Of a stretch of 64,000 nt of DNA, positions 1-11,702 are shown in pieces. The notes below the pieces were generated by a model, which worked only from the letters and a program-made list of their open reading frames with translations, was not told the DNA's origin and made no database searches. The stretch is from contig MU385767.1 in NCBI GenBank assembly GCA_022497155.1, forward strand, positions 1 through 64,000, in the 5' to 3' direction. Numbering within the stretch: position 1 is the first letter of the stretch; each line of letters opens with the position of its first letter. The position numbers and the translations under genes were made by a program. The stretch is from Whalleya microplaca. Lineage: Eukaryota > Ascomycota > Sordariomycetes > Xylariales > Xylariaceae.

Positions 1-103
1 TAGTCAGCAGCAAGGCCAGATGGAGTGGAATGGAGTGGAGTGGCTCCCACAAAGTGGCCCACGCGTGGATTAGCGTGGGGTGGATTACAACCTTGACTAA
101 GGC
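1..103. repeat. Terminus of an inverted-repeat element family
   Basis: The stretch is rich in GGAGTGGAATGG-type words and ends with GGTGGATTACAACCTTG. The same terminal word closes the 150-bp element at 29414–29563. A short palindrome, CCACGCGTGG, lies near positions 60–69, echoing the palindromic centre of the other copy. Only one end is visible, so the element probably continues left of the window. Confidence 0.55.
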
Positions 104-925
104 ACCAAGGTGTAACAACTTCATACACATCCGTGATGGAACTAGCAACTGCCAACAGGGCATGAATATATAACCGCATTGGCTATTTCAGTGTAGTCCA
201 CGAAATAATGAATGTACATCTATACCTCGTGGTCCCTTCTTATTATCTAGTAAATGGATGTGCATCCATATATAACCCTCTCACAGTCATTTCAGTTGCT
301 GCAGGCCTTCCTGGCTCTTCAATAATCCTAAGGCACTCTAATTCCTCCAAAGCTGCAAAGCAAGCCAAGCGCACACGTTACTTTGGGCGTGTCGTGGCGG
401 AAGAGCCAACTCAATTAACATAGCAAAGTGAATCTTTTAGGGGTAGCACCATTTAATGCCGCCCCACCTTCCCCGAGCTCTCTGGCCTCTTTAAACTGCT
501 CCCTATCGGCGCGTTAGTCGGCTGCCAATTACCGTAACTGGAGGCTGTATTAGCAAATTTGGCCATTGTGATAGCCTCGAATGACATTAATTGTTAGGTA
601 TTGAAAAGAAAAGCTACTTGGGTTTCGTCGAAAACGTACCCCGGGTTGTGTATAAGCATCTACTATTTACTATTTATAGGTTAACATAATCACATTGACC
701 ACTTACAAGTCATTTTTACCATCCCGGATGTCTGATAATTATATCCGTTGGGCTACCTAGTGTACCTATAGATTTAAGGGTTCCAATAAGTCTTGATTAC
801 TTTCTATGTAATATGTCTAGCCTAGCAGGATTGCTCCAGACTGCTCCTCTTGAACACCGGATAGTGATGAATCGCCCTGATCAGCCGCTTTCACCTGACG
901 CCCTCCATATCACGGACAAGTGCCC
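104..925. other. Intergenic, no gene seen
   Basis: AT-rich sequence between the left repeat and the 3' end of the GMC oxidoreductase gene. The short open frames here have no recognisable domain and no supporting splice structure. Nothing else was identified. Confidence 0.6.
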
Positions 926-3239
926 CTATCTGTGTCTCTCTGGACAATTTTCAGAAATATCGCAGGCAATCTTCTCAGCTAGCGCATCTACACATTCACG
1001 TCAGCACTCAACGGGTAAAATGTGGAACCCAGCGAACTGTCATCTTACAGACCGTAGCCATCGGGTGCCCCGGTGGCAAGTGCGGAAAGGCGGAAGCGTC
1101 TACGACTCTCAGCCCCTCGACCCCGTAAACCCTTGCCTGAGCATCGACCACAGCCATGGGGTCGTCCTTCTTCCCCATGGCGCACGTGCAGGAGCCGTGA
1201 AATATGGTGTTGAAGCTCCTGCGGATGCTCTCGGCGATCTGTGCGTCTGTCTTGATGTGGGTGCCGGGATATGTCTCGTCGCCGATAGACAGGCTCTTCA
1301 TCTTCTCCGTCTCCCAGAATTGGCGCGCGTGCTTAAATCCTGCTACCGCAACGTCTATATCCACCTGGTCCATCAGGAAGTTTGGATTTATGTCGGGTGC
1401 CACAGAGGTGTCATCCGATCGAATCACTACCAGCACTCCTGAGTCAGTATCTGTTAAGTGAGAGATGTAGATTCACGTGTGATTAATATTTATCCACAAT
1501 GTTCCATACTAATGAATTGAGAAGATAGAGACTTATTATAATAGGAGGGCATGCATGGCTCTAGAGATTAAGTATGACAAACACTTACTAATGGTACCAC
1601 GTGAGCGCGGTGCAACAATAACCACAGCAAGAGATGCATAGTTGAAGCCGTCGTCTGGGTCGGCATGGCGCGAATCGTCACCAGACCCTAAGTAAGAACT
1701 AACGGTGACATATTCGACTTCAGGCCAGTCCGCTGGGTACTTGGCCAACGTGGCAAGCGTTCTGTTTGAAAACGGTCTTCGTAGGTCGCTAGGTACCTTC
1801 TCGAAACCAAACAAATCGGTGTTGGGGTTCGTCAACATTCCCGCGGCATGATCGTTGAACAGTTCTACCTGTTGTGCGTAGAAAGTAGGGTTGAGAAGGG
1901 ATGATGCCGTTGGGACATTGACCCGGTGCGTAGTACCAAAATAGATATGGTCTTGCATATTTTCCCCGACTCCTGGCCGATCTGCTATAACGGGGATCTG
2001 TTATATGTTAGTTCTTTATCCTGGCAGAACATAGTGCTTCTCTTCCTGGTGAGGCCACGCCGAGACTAGGGCAATTGGAGCTTAGTCAGTCACTCATTAC
2101 CATAATATCAGTGTCAATTATACCATGAACAAACGAATGGCATAACGATGATAGTTGTTTACATACCACTAAGACGCTTTAGTACTTCGGCAGGGCCCAC
2201 TCCTGAAGCCTGTAACAGCTGTGGTGACCCAACAAATCCGCCCGATAGAATGACCTCCTTGCGGGCAGATAGGGTATATTGAGCACCCATCGTGTCGACC
2301 AGAACACCGATAGCTTTCCTGCCATTGAACAAGATCTTCTTTCCCATTGTTAGATGATAAATAGTGTAATCCGGGTAGATAAGTCCCTCCTGAAGAAAAG
2401 ATGTCTCAGAGGAGTCTCGGACCATAGTATCCGCTTCGATGGTGAATATGTTGTAAGACTGTCCCATAAGTTGTCCACTTTGAAAGCCCTTGCGCATGGG
2501 GATACCTATCTGCTCCAGACCTTGACTAGCCCAGGTAGCGAAAGCGTGGACGTAGTTGACGAATGATAGCGAAAGTGGTCCGCTACGGTTATTTTCTCTC
2601 AGAACCGACGCATCATACTCAGGGGTTGCGTTTGAAAATCGCAGGTGATTGTTCGGGCGTGAAAATGTACCACTCTTTTCATAATACGGGGATAGTTTTT
2701 CGAATGAGTAGCTCTTGTCGCCAACAGCATCCGCCCACGTATCGCAAGCACCGCTGTTAGGCCGCTGATAGACCATATAGTTTCGACCCGAACAACCACC
2801 GAGCATCTTTCCTCTGCCGTAATGCATGGTGTTGTTGTACGCTCCCTGAAGCTTGTTAATGGAGGAACCCCATAACTTGGAAATACTCACTTACAGCTTG
2901 AGGTGTTGTCACATAACCCCAATCAGCCAAGGGCTGCCAATCTTTGGCGCTTTTCCCGACATAGACGTAATCAGTGGCTGGCACTTGGCTAAGGTTCCCG
3001 TTGCCAAGTTCGTGAAACGTGCCGGCTTCAACGACGGCAACGCTTCCAGCTCTTTGCTCAACGAGCCTTGTAGCTAGAGTGAGGCCAGCTGTTCCCCCAC
3101 CAACAATGACGTAGTCATATGTTGCATTATCTCCTGGGATGCCAAAGGAAGAACCTAAAAGTCTCTGACTAGGTGGTTTCATAGGGCTACTGTACGCAGC
3201 AGCAGCCAGAGCGATTATAACGCATGAGACTTGAATCAT
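926..3239 (-). CDS. GMC-family FAD oxidoreductase, secreted
   Basis: Flavin-dependent oxidoreductase of the glucose-methanol-choline family (aryl-alcohol oxidase / glucose dehydrogenase type), which oxidises an alcohol with FAD. It starts with a hydrophobic signal-like segment (MIQVSCVIIALAAAAYSS). The dinucleotide fold follows (YDYVIVGGGTAGL), then GRGKMLGGCSGRN, the second GMC signature (ILSGGFVGSPQLLQASGVGP), and the C-terminal catalytic region with HGSCTCAMG, VVDASAFPHLPPGHP and MATVYALAEKIA. Five exons are inferred. The last intron joins MATV to a short exon ending at 926, restoring the canonical C-terminus. Intron 2 (about 2166 to 1985–1998) is uncertain: its strong GTATGT donor is one base out of phase with the best acceptor. 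It sits at the left edge of the NRPS cluster and probably tailors the product outside or at the edge of the cell. The exact substrate is unknown. Confidence 0.88.
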
Positions 3240-5174
3240 GGTTGCGTATCAGGCGTCCTCGGCAGTATGACGTGTAGGTTTCGAAACAGCGATGGGCGAT
3301 TGACAAGCTGGTCGATGCTAATTCGATTTCAGAAGATATTCTCCCAACTTCACTGTATATAGTCTTCTGACTGGAGCTAGATTATTCCAAATTGTCGGCC
3401 GTTCCGAAGTGGTAAGTTCTGCGGCCATTCGGAAGAAAAGTAGATGACCTATTTAGGAACTGAGAAGGGCGAGGGCCTCGACCAGCGACATGATACCATG
3501 GTATCCTGTGTATTGGACTGTACTGCCCCGTATGAGTCCCATTGGGAGACTACTGACCGAGAAGTAATAGATGATTCACTAGGTTAGGCACGTTGAAAAG
3601 GATCAATAATAACAATAGGAGGGCGTCTACTCGGGGTCGAGCTATTCTGGACGCATCCATTCCGTGAAGAGGAATACAAAAGGATACGGGTGGCTATAAT
3701 AGTTTCAGAAATAGTGCATGTCTGCTGACTCGCCACACGTGAAGCGCCCATAAGGAATCAGCCGGATACGCCTCGATTTCAGCTGAAAGAGTGAGCTGCC
3801 TAGCTGAGAAGTTGATCCGTCCCAAACTCTTCTAGATTCCTTAATTGAAGCCAACCAGTCACCTTGACCAGGCTAGACCCTTGATATATCTCAATATTCA
3901 GCAGGTAACCATATATGAAGGAGGGTTCATTTGTCCCACATTATTTGGGGGCATATGAGGCGTGATGCTGATAGCATCAAGCGAAACGTCTCACAACCTC
4001 AGGGAGCTGGGTATATTAAGAAATTAAATTAGGTTCGATTTCTAATGCGCATTTATGGTGTTTTCTTTGTGACTTTATTCTAGGGGCGTGACATGAAAGG
4101 ATTCGCCTCATATGGGTTGTATGACCTAGATTTTGCCCCTGTCTCGAAGAGGCAATGATCCAGCACTCAGACGAAAGAAGGAACGACCCCTAACAAGTTA
4201 CGTATGAGCACCAGGACAGGCCCGCTCTGAAATATGACAAACAATATCTGAATTAGGAACCAAACTGAGGGAAAATCCCTACTAAGGCTAAATATTGTCT
4301 TAGAACCCGATTGGCCTACTAAACAGCTGATGTCGCATGTACGTTGTTCTGCAGCATGTATCTTGTAAGCGAGGTCGTGATTACATATATTATGACCCCT
4401 TAACCTCATATTGCTCGCTATCGCTCCATCCCTAGAACTAGATCTATCGGAAAGTGGAAGTTTTACAATATTAGGAGTTGACTTCCGCGGGCGAGCAGGA
4501 AGTCATCAGCACAGGTCGTATAATAAGACTGGCATCATGAGTAGTGACAATTATGACCACTAAGATACGTCTACGCTTATTTGGACGAATAGTCACCGGT
4601 TTACCATCTGTAGGGGACTATATTAAAGCGTATATGTTACTATAGGAGGGCCTAAGGGGCGACGGGGAACATATATCTCACACCGCCGCATTAGGGACCT
4701 CTCTCTTACCCCAGAGAGACATACTGGTATACACCCCTACAGACTTCAATAGTCCTGGAATCCTTGTGTCCAGTGTCCAGGATCTCGTGCACTGCCTAAA
4801 AGATGATCAAGAATTGGAGAATTGGTAATAGATGAGTGCTACATTTATACGTAGAACACAAGGCGCATATCTTATTAGGAAGATATGATATAATCCAAAA
4901 ATGGGGATGGAATGTATGGTAATTGAGTCTATATTTGTCTTTGCTTTATTAAGAAAGAGGTCATTAGACTTTTGGCCGCAATTAACACCGAGGAATCATG
5001 AGGACTTAGATAGATTTCATTGTATATTTTTAAGTTTTTTCTTCTACACTAGTCTTGAAATTCAACTCATTGGAGCACTGCAATGGCTCTAAGCTCTCCC
5101 CTTTCTATATAGTGTGGTATGGCCAACTGTGAAACCATCCCACATGAGACCAGTTCTTGTAAGTCGTAATCATA
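3240..5174. other. Intergenic, no gene seen
   Basis: About 1.9 kb of AT-rich sequence between the GMC promoter and the 3' end of the alcohol dehydrogenase gene. Short open frames (for example 4167–4409 minus) show no domain. A tRNA T-arm-like word, TTAGGTTCGATTTCTAAT, occurs at 4029–4046, without the rest of a tRNA. Confidence 0.55.
3356..3361 (-). promoter_or_regulatory. Candidate TATA box of the GMC gene
   Basis: TATATA read on the minus strand about 117 bp upstream of the GMC start codon. The spacing suits a fungal core promoter, but there is no transcript evidence. Confidence 0.35.
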
Positions 5175-6455
5175 CTACATGGTGAGGACAGCTCGGAAAC
5201 GAACATTCCCACTCATCATAGCATCTTTAGGAAGTTAGCTCTAGTGCACAGGGGTCGGTGATGTTAAAGGGGAGTATACCATAGGCTGCTTGAGCTTCGC
5301 TCAGGGGGAACTTCTGGATGACAGTCTCAATATTGTGTGAGTCGGCGAAAGCGATGGCTTCAAGCGAATCGCCAGAGTGGCCACCGGGCCAGCACTGTAC
5401 CGAGACACCGTACTTCAACATGGTGAATGTGTCAACCGGTACCTCGCCGGGAACGCTCAGGATGAGCAACTTGCCGAGGATTCCAATACCCTTCAACAGG
5501 GGTGTGATGGCCTCCGCAGTGCGTGCAGTAGAAATAACGAGAGAGGCACCTCCAAGTGCAGTGAGGGCCGCACCAGGGTCGCCCTTAGAAGCGTCAATAT
5601 AGTCTTGGGCACCAAGATCGCGGGCGGCCTTTTCCTTATCGGCTCCACGCGAGATGGCCACGACACGGTAGCCCATATGTTTAGCGTACTGAATGGCCAC
5701 ATGACCAAGACCGCCAAGACCCTGAACGGCAACAGTGGCACCGGGCTTAATGTTCATATTGCGAATAGAATTGAAGACTGTGACGCCTGCGCAAAGAAGG
5801 GGCGCATATTTAGCGGAGTCGGCGTTCGCGGGGATAGGAACAGCAGCTTCAGTGCGGACAAGGCAGTACTCGGCGTCTATGAACAATGTCAATACGCCGA
5901 TATGGAAGCATTTGGGACTAAAAAGGGCAACTTACAGCCGCCGTTCTTGTTCTCTCCAGTTACGACGGGCTTATCGCACATCTGAAAGAACCCCTGCTTA
6001 CACGCTTTGCAGGTTCCATCGTGGCCTCCGTGCCAGCCAGCACCAATGTGGTCACCGACCTTCCAGTCGGTGACACCTTCGCCTACGGCTGCCACACGAC
6101 CGATAACCTCGTGGCCAGGAACAAGAGGGAATCCGCCTCCCATTCCGTTGTACTGCGCATACATGTCAGAATAGCACACGCCACAGGCCTCGACCTTGAC
6201 GAGGACTTCGTCGCGGGCGGGCAGTTTCAACTCGGCATCCTCGATGACCAAGGGCTGGCCCTGGGCCTTAAAGACAGCCTGCTTGTACGTCTTAGGAAGC
6301 GACATGCCGTTGACTTTGGTACGAGTATCGGCTTTAGTGTTAGTTGCAACGTTAGCTGTGGGAGACTGGGGAGATTGAGAAGATTGAGGCAGAGGGGATT
6401 TCGTAGAAGGGTTTAAGAGGCGCTTGAACTTCGTCTTGAGGGTTGTAGATGGCAT
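5175..6455 (-). CDS. Zinc-dependent alcohol dehydrogenase (AdhP-like MDR)
   Basis: Medium-chain dehydrogenase/reductase that interconverts alcohols and aldehydes with NAD(P)H. The catalytic zinc motif is CGVCYSDMYAQYNG followed by PGHEVIGRVAAVG. The structural zinc lobe has only three of the usual four cysteines (CKACKQGFFQMC, preceded by GHDGT). The Rossmann motif is GLGGLGHVAIQYAK. Two phase-1 introns are needed: one restores NGGYAEYCLVR, and the last restores the usual ending AYDAMMSGNVRFRAVLTM, moving the stop to 5175. The frame stays open up to a Met at 6494, but a TATATAA box ends only 10 bp upstream of that codon, so the Met at 6455 was preferred. The Met at 6305 (MSLPKTY) begins the conserved core. 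The N-terminal extension is Ser/Thr/Pro-rich, possibly a targeting or disordered segment. Probably a cluster tailoring enzyme, though the family is also a common primary-metabolism one. Confidence 0.87.
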
Positions 6456-6503
6456 CGAAGGATGATGACGAGTAGTTCTGGACGACACACTCAACTTGGG
6501 AGG

Positions 6504-6510
6504 TTATATA
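6504..6510 (-). promoter_or_regulatory. Candidate TATA box of the alcohol dehydrogenase gene
   Basis: TATATAA on the minus strand. Transcription starting some 30–60 bp downstream would fall after the Met at 6494, which argues for the start at 6455 or 6305. Confidence 0.4.
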
Positions 6511-7468
6511 AGAAAATAAATGCAACTCTCTCGCCTTAGCTGAAGCTTCAAACCAAGCTTCCACGTCGTTCCCTGATTAGAAATCCCCCCTTTCTCCAAC
6601 CAGTTTAGCAATGCTAGAGTGTGAAGCGTAGACAAAGAAGCGAGACTCATAGGTAACACAGACAAGGGTTGACCTAGATCGCCATAGTTATGGACGTAAG
6701 GAGTATCCTAGACATTTCCTAGACTGACAGATCTTCTGAGGCCCTGCTGAAAACGTGGAAAGAAACAAGAGCATCAATGCTTCTAGATGCTATGTAATCA
6801 AAGTAGAGTTATGTTATCGTTTCCTATCTCATACCTAGGTACATATCACATGTACAAGCATAAGTTGTGCAACTAGCAGTACAACTGGCATTGATATGTT
6901 CGGGCAGAACCTACCCCGAACGCCACCAAAACAAAAGTAAGACTTGTCTTAATAATTTCAGAATGATTGGAATTCCTTTTTCCTCCCCGGCCAGACTAAT
7001 CGGGCACTACGCCATGACAAATGCAAACCTTCGATCGCTTACACCTGTTTTAATCCCATGTACTAAAGGCTCATATAAAGCAGCAGGCGAATCCACCTCG
7101 TGCGACCGCAACGTGCAAGATACAAGTAGTCGTCCAGTCCAGCTACTATGAGAAGTCTAGCTAGCAGGCAGTAAGCACATATGCGCGCAGCATAGGCGTC
7201 CCTTGGTCTAGGCCTGTCTTGGAGGCAAGACGGAGATGCATAGCACACGTATTAGGGGCCTAGGCTATGAATAAGAGAGCCTGGCCGCCTAAGGCACAGG
7301 GCATAGCCCTGACCCGATCAGCTCCTTATAGAATGCATCAATGAAAGCAGGGATGGTGTTATGTTGGTAGAACCGGCTGAGCGCTGATCAAAGAATTCAA
7401 GAATCACTCTGACGGCCCCTCTGCTGCTGCTTACCTAATGCCTATCCCCTTTCCCAGCAACCTAAAGC
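6511..7468. other. Divergent promoter region, no gene seen
   Basis: About 0.95 kb between the divergently transcribed alcohol dehydrogenase and AflR-like genes. It probably carries both promoters. No palindromic TCG(N5)CGA site of the AflR type was found by eye. Confidence 0.5.
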
Positions 7469-9168
7469 TTGCCCATGCCAAAGTTGCGAAGCAATCGCCA
7501 GTTGAGTGTGCTGTCGATAAACAAGACAACGGTCATGTTCATCACGTTGAAAAACTCCAACGGCCTGCATGACGCGGAGATGGAGCAGGTCGCTGTGACG
7601 AACGCCGGCAGCGCACCAGCCCTACCTCGGTCCATCCGCAGAGCCGCTTGTATCGCTTGTCAAGCCAAAAAGGTAGTCTCCGGGTTGCTTTCTGATTTCC
7701 AATCGCGTTACCGAGCCACCCAGTATTCCATTTTCAAGCCTAACCCCATGTCTCACGCCCTCTTATCCCTTTTTCAGCGCATATTCTCCCTTATTAGCTT
7801 GTCAGTGTTTGTCTAGTATCTAGTGTCTAATCCGCTATCCGTCTCTGCAGCTTCGGTGCACTGGTCGCACGCGCTCCTGTGACCGATGTAAAACCAGGTC
7901 CATAGCCTGTATCTTCCCAGGCAACGCATCTAGGCCGCGCCCAGCCTCAACCCAAGGGCTCACCAGGCGCAATAGCGATAGCGAAGAGCCTGTCGAGCTG
8001 CACGACGGCATTACACCGTCAGAATATGGCGATAGGTTAAAGTCGCCCGGCTCTGCCGGATCACAGCAGACAGTAGATGCTGTCTTGGAGGATCCCCCCG
8101 ATGGCAGCTTCATTGATGGAGATATTTTCAACTGTGCGTTCCAATACCTTGCTTCTCTTCCTATCCTTTGATACTTAAAATAAGGTCTGTCCAACTTACC
8201 ACTACTCCAGTAGACTTTGGTAAGGAGAACATCGACTTTAACCTCGAGGCTCTCAGTCAAGACACCGTTTCGACTAGCGAGAGTAATCCAATGGCAATAT
8301 CAGACCATATGAATGGGATAGTTGGCGCTCATGATAGCGCAAAACGCGGTTCGTGTACCCCATAGGTTGTTTTTGTCTCCTATATTCCCTATCGAGCGGG
8401 CGGGCAATCTGGTGCCTATTGAACTGACCGTTTACAGGTGTTAACCTACAGAGTCAGGCCCCAGTCACCCCTCCCACGAGTAATATGGGCCAGAATAGCA
8501 GCGACGAGACGATCTCATGGAACAGCTCTCCCTCGTGTTCCTGCATGCATGATGCTGTCCGCGTCATACAGCAACTCGACGACGACGAATTCCATATTAC
8601 GAGTTTATCGCTCGACCAGGTTTTGCAGCTACAGAAGTGGATAATTGCCCAGTGCTGTAAGCCGATGGAATGCACGAATTGCGTCTGCCTCCCCTCTGTC
8701 CATACGGTGTTGCTCATTATCTGTGATCGCCTAGCTGAGATGTTCGAATGCATCCACAAGCGGATCAAAAGAGCAAACACAGCTCTGTCCGAGCAAGGTA
8801 GTCTGCAGAACGCGCTCACGCCGCCAGAAGGCGACGTGCCGAGCTATACCGTAGATACACGGGCACAACTCTTTTGCAACTCATCAGGCCTCGCGGCCAG
8901 CAGCGCCACCTGTAATCTCCAGTTATTCTCCCCTGAATTCCGGAGTCAGTATTCGGACGAGGAGCAAGTACATATGGTACGAGTGCTTCTCAAGTTGCAA
9001 GCCCGTAATTTCCGGAAGCTGCTCGCGCGAGTCGACACGGCGAACCAGATTTCCGGTAGCCAGGCCAGGCGATCAAAGGTCGGCGCCATGGTGACTAGGC
9101 TGGTGAAGGCAAACACGGACATCGAAGGCGCGCTACAGGCTATATTACAGACCCTGGCTGGTTCATAA
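7469..9168 (+). CDS. AflR-like Zn2Cys6 transcription factor, cluster regulator
   Basis: Fungal binuclear zinc-cluster regulator. The DNA-binding domain is complete only after splicing: CIACQAKKLRC, then TGRTRSCDRCKTRSIAC, giving C-x2-C-x6-C-x6-C-x2-C-x6-C. The first intron splits this motif after QAKK. Two more introns restore FNLDFGKENIDF and KRGVNLQSQAPVTPP. The long last exon (from about 8440) has the AflR-type C-terminal region, including a cysteine-rich stretch (CCKPMECTNCVCLPS) and helical segments around LAEMFECIHKRI. Between the two domains the protein is Ser/Pro/Asp-rich. The gene lies inside the cluster, transcribed away from the alcohol dehydrogenase and towards the P450, as expected for a pathway-specific activator. 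The first Met was taken, but several in-frame Met codons precede the zinc cluster, so the start is uncertain. Confidence 0.9.
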
Positions 9169-9696
9169 CTAAATTGAAAACTTTTACTCAACGATACATC
9201 CATCTCACCCCCAATCTCTTTTATGTACACCAAGATACCCACATTCATGTACCCCAATAAGGAACGAGGAGCCCATCCCCCAATATTGAACACCGGAGGT
9301 TTTCATATGTTCATGCATAGCATCTAAAGCATAGAATTGAGTGCGATTCCATTTATCTCATGAGCGTAAATGATGGCGGTACTGATGGCTTAAGGCTGTG
9401 AAAACTACAAAGTCTGCGCAGTGAACCCTGTACAGCTCCCAGCTTAATGCTGTTAATGCGATAGAGTCATCTAACTAGGTTAGATTGGTGTCTTTTTGGG
9501 CATAACCCTGTCTCCAAACTTCCCACATTCTAGGTCATCCTAGCACGCATATATATATATATATGTTCTTCTTGATGAATAATATTCTGGCTCATCTGAA
9601 TGTGTTGTTGTAACCAAACTGTAATTGCAAAATAGCTATGTAACGTACCATCCACCTGTGTCGACCGTTCCCTAGCCTATTGACGTCTCTCTCCAG
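9169..9696. other. Convergent intergenic region with a short (AT)n tract
   Basis: Region between the 3' ends of the regulator and the P450. It contains an AT dinucleotide run near 9548–9564 and no gene. Confidence 0.55.
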
Positions 9697-11702
9697 CTAT
9701 TTCTTGGGCTTGAATACCATCCTGGCGTTACTCTGGGGCGTAAACCAGTGACCGGTAACCTTCCACTCGCCCTCGCTCACCAAGTCGACCTCGAAATTCC
9801 GATACAGCTCAAACACGACCTTCCACATCTCAAGAATGGAGATATTCTTGCCGATACAGCTTCGCGGGCCGTGGCCAAACTGTTGTTGTGGGCACTATCG
9901 TCAGCTTTTGTCGATACATAATGTCTTTTCGGCCCCTAAACCCCACATACCAAGCGCTAGGCTAGGTGCAGTTGTGGCACGGTGCACTTACCGTGAACAA
10001 GTTCCGCCGCATCTCCTTGATCCGGCGCGCGTCACCCTCGACCCACCGCTCAGGACGGAATGCGTGCGCGTCCTCCCCGAACACATCTTTGTTGCGGTGA
10101 AGCACCCACGCGTTGACGCCGACCACGGTGTTCTCGGGCAGGTGGATCCCATGCAGGCTCACGCCGCCCGCGGGCACCCGCCGTTCGAGGATGAAGCCCG
10201 TAGCCGGGTGCATGCGCATCGCCTCGTCGATGACTGCTGACCTATGGAGAAGCGAAGGATTAGCATTAGGCATGTGCCAGTCTCACCCCTTTTTTCTTCA
10301 CTGGGGTATACCTAGGTACTTAGAGGGGAACGTACAAGTAGGGCAGCTTGATGGCCTCGGCGTATGTAACGGGGTTAGAAACCTGTCCTTCGCGCTCGGC
10401 GCTCTCGATTTCCAGCACGAGCTTCCTTCTAGCCTCTGGATATTTGCCCAAGTAGTACAGGACAGAAGTTAGGGAAATAGCCGTCGTATCGGAACCTGCG
10501 ATGCTGCATATCGAAGGTATAACGTGTCAGTGTACTGGAAGTACCTATGCATACCCTTAGGGGGGAAGGATCGGCCTACATACACGTTCGTCGTGGTGAT
10601 GGCGATGATCTCGCGCATCGACAAACTCTCCGGGTCGTGTTTATGCGCCTCAAGTAGCTGGCTGAGGATATCTCTGCGTGGCTCCGGATTCCGCTGCCGC
10701 TCCTCCACCTGCCGCAGGGAGAACTGCAAGACCTGGTTCGTCTTCTCGATAGCGGGTAAAAACTTCGCAAGAAATGGGTTGCCGAGAAGGAACTTGTGCA
10801 GGAGAGGTATCTGGCCTATCTAAAAAAAGAAATTAAACATAAAAAGGCTGTTTAAAACCCAGCATACTGCCGACGGTCGCCAGGGGCTAAAAGGAGGTCA
10901 CATACTAGAGAGACGTATACGACGATTCCGCCGATAGCCGCGATAATGCTGTCGACGTCGGCGCCTCTCTCCAGGAACCCCAGGTCCTTAGAGAAGTTGA
11001 TCTCGCCGAGCACGTCGAAGGCGAAGTACTGCATCCACTCGACTGGGTTGACGGCGTGTGTACCCCCTTTCGAGATCTCACGGAGGCGTGATAGTAACAC
11101 GGAGATGCACTTGTCCGCAAATGGCTCCAGCCCGACCACCGTATCCATAGCGAAAGCCCGCGCGGAGCCACGCTTCAGTCTCATGTGGTACTCGTTGCTT
11201 TCGGTTGTGAAAAGGGTCGGCAGGAATTTTCCCTGGTAGATCGCCTCTGCGAGAGGGTAGAAGGCGGACTACAGGAACAAAAAGGGGGCGTCAGTCAGTA
11301 ACATCAGCCGCGCTCTCTACTAACACTTCATAACTAGCAATATCGGAGCTTTTTTATACTTACCTTGCGAAACACATTCTGCACCCCGTAGATGACCTTC
11401 ATGCTCTGCGGGTCGGAGACGGAGACGTGGTTGGGCCCAATGCGCACGATCGGGCCGTAGTCCTCGTGGACACGCACGTTCTCGCGATGCATGTTCCCAT
11501 TCCACACCGCGCGCACCTTCCACAGGTTTGAGAAACTAGCTACGAATGGCCCGGGGATTTGTCGCAGCCGCCAGCGATATCGAGTCCTCATGAGGTCAGC
11601 GACCAGAATCGTCAGAACTATCGCCCAGGGGTGGGACCTCACCCAGGCCCAAGCTAGGGTGGTGACCTGCCCAAGGACACTGTTGCCGGTTTCTTGAGTC
11701 AT
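9697..11702 (-). CDS. Cytochrome P450, pisatin-demethylase-like, ER-anchored
   Basis: Haem-thiolate monooxygenase, probably hydroxylating, epoxidising or coupling the cluster product. Seen in order: an N-terminal membrane anchor (HPWAIVLTILVADL), the proline hinge RQIPGP, the region YGPIVRIGPNHVSVSDP typical of pisatin-demethylase-like enzymes, the I-helix AGSDTTA, the K-helix ExxR as EAMR, FRPERW, and the haem loop FGHGPRSCIG with its cysteine ligand. Several introns interrupt the gene. One joins VFRK to SAFYPLAEAIYQG, and the last joins NLFT to FGHGPRSCIG. The C-terminus (NARMVFKPKK) ends at 9697. All core motifs are intact, so the enzyme should be functional. The substrate cannot be read from the sequence. 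Confidence 0.92.

Noticed and set aside
813..1442. Open frame of 209 codons on the plus strand opposite the GMC gene
   Set aside because: It runs antisense to conserved GMC exons and has no recognisable domain.
6500..7468. AflR-type TCG(N5)CGA operators in the cluster promoters
   Set aside because: Several near matches with wrong spacing were found by eye in the cluster intergenic regions, but none with exact spacing.
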